In this document: positions 43,470 through 47,164 of the stretch, piece after piece | Position numbering within the stretch: position 1 is the first letter of the stretch | Layout: each line of letters begins with the position of its first letter | Source of the DNA: Aquimarina litoralis | Lineage (GTDB): Bacteria > Bacteroidota > Bacteroidia > Flavobacteriales > Flavobacteriaceae | Direction of reading: 5' to 3' | Assembly (NCBI RefSeq): GCF_019295435.1 | Contig: NZ_WEKL01000001.1 | Span: forward strand, 99,286 to 146,449 | DNA: 47,164 nt | The notes under the pieces: model-generated | Databases searched by the model: none | What the model was told of the DNA's origin: nothing | Seen by the model: only the letters and a program-made list of their open reading frames with translations | Position numbers and translations under genes: made by a program

Positions 43470-44360
43470 TTAACTCAGGTTCATCACATACTTTTTTGGA
43501 GTGGTGCCAAATTTCTTTTTAAAAGCTGCTATAAAATGGCTGGCGGTGCTATATCCTACCTTTAAGCCAACTTCATTTACATTGTGACTTCCAGAGGCTA
43601 ATAATTGGCGTGCTACTTCCATTTTATAGTCAAAAAGAAATGCAAATACAGGTTCTCCATAGATTTGCTTAAATCCATCTTTCAGTTTTCCTAGAGGTAA
43701 TCCTATTTCTTTCGATAACTCCTGAAGAGTTGGAGGCTCAGCCATTCTAGAAATGATAATTTCTTTAGCCTGTTTTATTTTAAGAACATTTTCTTCATCT
43801 ACAAGAAATGGACATTGATCTATATCTGCATCTTCAGGTTTATTAAAATATAAACTAAGTAATTCGTATGACTTCCCTTTGAAATATAGAAGTTTAATTG
43901 ACTTATGTAAGTTGTAATTTAAAATTTGATTTAAAACTACAGTCATAGAAGGAGAAATGTCGGCATCCGTGTAATATTTTTTATCGCGGTTACCCTCTCC
44001 TAAAAATGGAATGTAATCAGCTTCTTTAGAAAATAGAGAATGAAATTTTTTAATAGAAATAATCAAAGAAATCAGACACGAATCTTTTTCCATTTCTAAA
44101 TTCATAGGAAGATCTCTTTGTGGATTATACAATAAAAGCGATTTTTTAGCCGGTAACGGTATCGAATAGCTTCCATTGTTAAAATTAAACTTCGTATTTC
44201 CTTTTACACAAAAATGAAATTGAATGTAACTGCTATTGATATCTCTTATAATTCGTTGAATATCATTAGTTTCGTTTTGAAACTTTAGAATAAAGAATCC
44301 ATCCTCTATCATGGTTTCTTCCAATATGCCTGGAGCGTTATTTTTTAACTGTATTTCCAT
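43470..44360 (-). CDS. AraC-family transcriptional regulator
   Basis: 296 residues. The N-terminal ~190 residues form a ligand-sensing domain of the PchR-like type (QFHFCVKGNTKFNFNNGSYSIPLPAKKSLLLYNPQ). The C-terminal ~100 residues contain two helix-turn-helix units: PTLQELSKEIGLPLGKLKDGFKQIYG and NVNEVGLKVGYSTASHFIAAFKKKFGTTPKKY, the usual AraC signature. DNA-binding, cytoplasmic. It is divergent from hemA with 199 bp between the starts, and hemH lies beyond its 3' end, so control of haem synthesis in response to iron or porphyrin is the natural inference, not shown by sequence. An inverted repeat near its own start may be an autoregulatory site. Confidence 0.92.
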   Translation of the reverse strand: MEIQLKNNAPGILEETMIEDGFFILKFQNETNDIQRIIRDINSSYIQFHFCVKGNTKFNFNNGSYSIPLPAKKSLLLYNPQRDLPMNLEMEKDSCLISLIISIKKFHSLFSKEADYIPFLGEGNRDKKYYTDADISPSMTVVLNQILNYNLHKSIKLLYFKGKSYELLSLYFNKPEDADIDQCPFLVDEENVLKIKQAKEIIISRMAEPPTLQELSKEIGLPLGKLKDGFKQIYGEPVFAFLFDYKMEVARQLLASGSHNVNEVGLKVGYSTASHFIAAFKKKFGTTPKKYVMNLS

Positions 44361-44376
44361 ATTCCATATGATATTT

Positions 44377-44395
44377 ATTTAGAATAAATCTAAAT
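44377..44395. promoter_or_regulatory. Inverted repeat near the AraC gene start
   Basis: ATTTAGA-ATAAA-TCTAAAT, a perfect 7-bp inverted repeat with 5-nt spacer, 17 bp upstream of the AraC start codon and downstream of its candidate -7 element; positioned to block the gene if bound. Confidence 0.4.
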
Positions 44396-44424
44396 TATTT
44401 GTTTTGTAATCTTTGGGATCTATA

Positions 44425-44432
44425 CAAAAATA
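44425..44432 (-). promoter_or_regulatory. Candidate -7 element for the AraC gene
   Basis: On the minus strand TATTTTTG fits the Bacteroidota -7 consensus TAnnTTTG exactly. No TTG -33 element at 17-23 bp was found, so activation by a factor may be needed. Confidence 0.35.
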
Positions 44433-44527
44433 GGTGTTTTTACCCGATTTGCCTTATTTCTGGAAATAAACAACCCATTTCGATACTTAAAAACCTTTAA
44501 GCGTTATTTTTTACACTAGATGTAGGA

Positions 44528-44535
44528 TATTTTTG
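44528..44535 (+). promoter_or_regulatory. Candidate -7 element for hemA-hemC-hemD
   Basis: TATTTTTG fits TAnnTTTG exactly, 24 bp before the hemA start; GTTA at 44503-44506 sits at about the right distance for an imperfect -33 (TTA for TTG, 21-bp spacer). Confidence 0.45.
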
Positions 44536-44559
44536 CTACGGAAAAATTGAGACAGCCCG

Positions 44560-45810
44560 ATGGAACCTCACCTACGTACGAAAGGAACACATTTTTATGC
44601 TATTGGTCTCAGCTACAAAAAGGCTGATGCTGAAGTGCGTGGTCATTTTAGTCTTACCGAAGATGCTAAAAGCCTAGTTCTAGAAGAAGCTAAAGAAGAT
44701 GGAATAGAAGGTCTTTTAGTAATGTCCACTTGCAATCGTACTGAATTATACGGTTTTGCTCAGCATCCATTTCAATTAATAAAACTTTTGTGCAAACATA
44801 CTGTTGGAACAGTAGAAGAGTTTGAAAAAGTTGCCTACGTTCATAAAAATAGTAAGGCAGTAAATCATCTCTTTAGAGTAGGTACTGGTTTGGATAGTCA
44901 GATTTTAGGAGATTTTGAAATTATTGGTCAAATAAAGGCAGGATTCAGAGTTTCGAAGAAAATACAAATGATCAATCCTTTTCTGGAACGCTTAACGAAT
45001 GCAGTGATTCAAGCTAGTAAAAGGATTAAGAATGAAACTGAAATATCTAGTGGAGCAACTTCTGTAAGTTTTGCTGCTGTCCAATACATTTTGGCTAGAG
45101 TACCATACGTTTCGGATAAAAATATATTACTTTTTGGTACTGGAAAAATCGGTAGAAATACGTGCGAAAATTTGGTAAAGCACACCAAGAATGATCACAT
45201 TGTTCTAATCAATAGAACTAGAGACAAAGCTGAAAAGGTTGCTGGAAAGTTCAATCTTATTGTGAAAGACTTTGAAAATCTTAAAGAAGAGGTAAATCAA
45301 TCTGATGTGTTAATCGTATCTACCGGAGCACAAAACCCTACAATTACAAAAGAAAGTATCAATACAGATAAACCACTATTAATTTTAGATTTATCGGTTC
45401 CAAAGAATGTGGATTCTAATGTAAAGGATTTACCTAACGTTACTTTGGTGCATATGGATGATTTGTCTAAAATTACTGATGATACTTTACAGCGAAGAAA
45501 AGTACATATACCAAAGGCAGAAGCTATAATTGAAGAAGTAAAATCAGAATTTGATAGTTGGTTAGAAACTAGAAAGTTTGCTCCAACGATTAAAGCACTA
45601 AAAAATAAGTTGACTTCTTTTAAAGATGCAGAAATCAATTTGCAACGCAAAAAGATAGCGGATTTTAACGAAGAACAGGCTACTATTATTAGTGATCGAA
45701 TTATACAAAAAATAACCAATCATTTCGCTAGTCATCTCAAGGATGAAAATACAGCTTCTGACGAAAGTATTGAGTTGATTCAGAAAGTATTCCAAATACA
45801 AGACAAATAG
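44560..45810 (+). CDS. hemA: Glutamyl-tRNA reductase
   Basis: Reduces glutamyl-tRNA(Glu) with NADPH to glutamate-1-semialdehyde, the first committed step of C5 tetrapyrrole synthesis; cytoplasmic. 416 residues. Catalytic domain with MSTCNRTELYGF and nucleophile Cys58, the GLDSQILGDFEIIGQIK signature, NADPH-binding LLFGTGKIGRNTCENL and INRTRDKAEKVA, and a C-terminal helical dimerisation region. Its stop overlaps the hemC start by one base. Divergent from the AraC regulator, with a -7 element at 44528. Confidence 0.96.
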   Translation: MEPHLRTKGTHFYAIGLSYKKADAEVRGHFSLTEDAKSLVLEEAKEDGIEGLLVMSTCNRTELYGFAQHPFQLIKLLCKHTVGTVEEFEKVAYVHKNSKAVNHLFRVGTGLDSQILGDFEIIGQIKAGFRVSKKIQMINPFLERLTNAVIQASKRIKNETEISSGATSVSFAAVQYILARVPYVSDKNILLFGTGKIGRNTCENLVKHTKNDHIVLINRTRDKAEKVAGKFNLIVKDFENLKEEVNQSDVLIVSTGAQNPTITKESINTDKPLLILDLSVPKNVDSNVKDLPNVTLVHMDDLSKITDDTLQRRKVHIPKAEAIIEEVKSEFDSWLETRKFAPTIKALKNKLTSFKDAEINLQRKKIADFNEEQATIISDRIIQKITNHFASHLKDENTASDESIELIQKVFQIQDK

Positions 45811-46724
45811 TGACAAACAAAACAATCCGAATTGGTACAAGAGATAGCGAATTGGCACTGTGGCAAGCTCGTACAGTACAGGAAAAATTAGAAAACCTTG
45901 GATATAAAACCGTCCTTGTTCCTGTTAAATCTACTGGTGATATTATTTTAGATAAGCCTTTGTACGAATTAGGAATCACTGGTATTTTTACTAAAACACT
46001 GGATGTTGCTATGATCAATGATGATATAGATATTGCTGTGCATTCTATGAAGGATGTTCCAACAGCATTGCCAAAAGGTATTGTAGAAGCTGCAGTTTTA
46101 GAAAGGGCAAATGTTCAGGACATTCTTTTGCATAAAGGACTTGAATTTTTAGAAGAAAAAGGAACAATTGCAACTGGAAGTTTACGAAGGAAAGCTCAGT
46201 GGCTACATAAATACCCAACTCATGATGTTGAGGACCTTAGAGGTAATGTGAATACCAGGATGCAAAAGTTAAAAGATGGTGATTGGAATGGAGCGATTTT
46301 TGCTGCCGCTGGATTAGAAAGAATTAACTTAAAACCAAAGGAATATTTAGATCTTGATTGGATGGTTCCAGCTCCAGCTCAAGGAGCTATGTTGGTAGTG
46401 GCTAAAGAAAACGATTCCTATTGCCTAGAAGCACTTTCAGAACTAAATCATCTAGAGTCCAAAATTTGTGTACACATAGAACGAGAATTTTTGAGGAAGT
46501 TAGAAGGTGGTTGTACTGCACCTATTGGTGCTTTGGCAAAAATCAATGAGGATCAAATTCATTTTGTAGGAGCTCTGTTTAGTTTAGATGGAAAGGAAAA
46601 GATTGAAATAGAGAAAACAACCTCAATTAAGAATAAGAAGGATTTTGGTGTATTGTGCGCTGAAGAGATTTTAAATAATGGAGGTAAAGAATTAATGCAG
46701 AACATCAAAGCAGAGTTAAAATAA
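45810..46724 (+). CDS. hemC: Hydroxymethylbilane synthase (porphobilinogen deaminase)
   Basis: Joins four porphobilinogen units into hydroxymethylbilane; cytoplasmic. 304 residues. IRIGTRDSELALWQA, catalytic Asp82 in VHSMKDVPTALP, TGSLRRKAQ and RGNVNTRMQKL for substrate binding, VPAPAQGAMLV, and Cys235 in LEGGCTAPIGA, which carries the dipyrromethane cofactor. Start is GTG at 45810 sharing its first base with the hemA stop (TAGTG), so translation is coupled. hemD begins 2 bp after its stop. Confidence 0.97.
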   Translation: MTNKTIRIGTRDSELALWQARTVQEKLENLGYKTVLVPVKSTGDIILDKPLYELGITGIFTKTLDVAMINDDIDIAVHSMKDVPTALPKGIVEAAVLERANVQDILLHKGLEFLEEKGTIATGSLRRKAQWLHKYPTHDVEDLRGNVNTRMQKLKDGDWNGAIFAAAGLERINLKPKEYLDLDWMVPAPAQGAMLVVAKENDSYCLEALSELNHLESKICVHIEREFLRKLEGGCTAPIGALAKINEDQIHFVGALFSLDGKEKIEIEKTTSIKNKKDFGVLCAEEILNNGGKELMQNIKAELK

Positions 46725-46725
46725 T

Positions 46726-47164
46726 TTGGAAACCAATTCTACCATATTATCCACTAAAACACTCTCTTATTCGCAAAAAGAATTGCTTTTAAATTCTGGA
46801 ATTGGATTTGTAGCGTATAATGCGATTGAGATTGAATTTGTAAGTTTTGATATAAAAGATGTTATACAGAATGCGATATTTACAAGTAAGAATGCGGTAA
46901 AGGCAATTGTAAATTCTGAGGTTAGTATCAAAAGGTGTTTTTGTGTAGGAGATAATACCAAGAAATTATTAGAACAAGAGGGATTTGAAGTCTACGAAAC
47001 GGCACAGAATGCAAAAGACCTTGCTGAAATTATTGTAAAGCACTATCAGAAAGAGCAATTTCAATTTTTTTGTGGTAATCTGAGAAGAAATGAATTACCA
47101 TCTATTCTTTCCCAAAATAATATAAGTTTAGAAGAGATCATCGTTTATAATACTTATAGAGCAT
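46726..47164 (+). CDS. hemD: Uroporphyrinogen-III synthase, 3' end cut by window edge
   Basis: Closes and inverts ring D of hydroxymethylbilane to give uroporphyrinogen III. 146 codons are visible and the frame is open to the end. The start is TTG 46726, one base after the hemC stop region, reading METNSTILSTKTLS; there is no ATG in frame before conserved sequence. HemD-like segments: AIFTSKNAVKAI, CFCVGDNTKKLLEQEGFEVYE, and FFCGNLRRNELPSIL followed by IIVYNTYRA, the typical end of the second domain. Third gene of hemA-hemC-hemD. Confidence 0.88.
   Translation, partial: METNSTILSTKTLSYSQKELLLNSGIGFVAYNAIEIEFVSFDIKDVIQNAIFTSKNAVKAIVNSEVSIKRCFCVGDNTKKLLEQEGFEVYETAQNAKDLAEIIVKHYQKEQFQFFCGNLRRNELPSILSQNNISLEEIIVYNTYRA

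Overview
The window looks like chromosomal DNA of a marine-type member of the Flavobacteriaceae (Bacteroidota). The DNA is AT-rich (about one third G+C by eye), Shine-Dalgarno sites are mostly absent, and there are many short lipoproteins with a Cys after the signal peptide. Two secreted proteins carry type IX secretion (T9SS) C-terminal sorting domains, a DUF3667 protein is present, and some -7 elements fit the TAnnTTTG consensus. I cannot fix the genus from sequence alone. No rRNA, tRNA, CRISPR array, integrase or transposase was seen.

Layout. 1-7.2 kb: the 3' part of dprA, a T9SS-secreted GH26-like glycosidase, an SGNH lipoprotein and a 1247-residue phosphoesterase / kinase-like / beta-barrel fusion. 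7.2-14.1 kb (minus strand): DUF3667 protein, hybrid histidine kinase, then a tight operon gpsA - NTF2-like - sulfurtransferase - GH3 hexosaminidase. 14.2-22.5 kb (plus): a lipoprotein behind a sigma-54-like promoter, an orphan double-glycine-leader Cys-rich peptide, 3-hydroxyanthranilate dioxygenase, an ALDH7-type dehydrogenase and a very large Vps10/BNR T9SS protein. 22.5-28.6 kb: a zinc-ribbon membrane protein beside an SPFH-GYF protein, a collagen-like lipoprotein and a fused double-ATPase peptide ABC protein. 28.7-32.6 kb (plus): NtrY-like kinase, DUF4177 protein, enoyl-CoA hydratase and an outer-membrane barrel protein. 32.7-43.1 kb (minus): yicC-gmk-nadD, a membrane-anchored unknown, then Vps10-hemJ-GNAT and hemH-MATE. 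43.3-47.2 kb: a 57-codon gene, an AraC regulator and a divergent hemA-hemC-hemD operon that runs off the window.

How the genes work together. Five haem genes (hemJ, hemH, hemA, hemC, hemD) sit within about 10 kb around an AraC-type regulator, so this end of the window is a haem-synthesis region. The yicC-gmk-nadD set is nucleotide and NAD housekeeping. gpsA supplies glycerol-3-phosphate.

Most noteworthy observations. (1) Two short fossil copies of neighbouring genes lie in intergenic DNA: a 70-bp copy of the GH3 3' end, which with its parent brackets the hybrid kinase, and a 41-bp copy of the yicC 5' region. (2) A lipoprotein joins a metallophosphoesterase, an apparent kinase-like module and a BamA-like barrel. 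(3) A Cys-rich peptide with a GG leader has no visible processing genes. (4) The ferrochelatase has a Cys-rich insertion. None of these is proven to be a new system.
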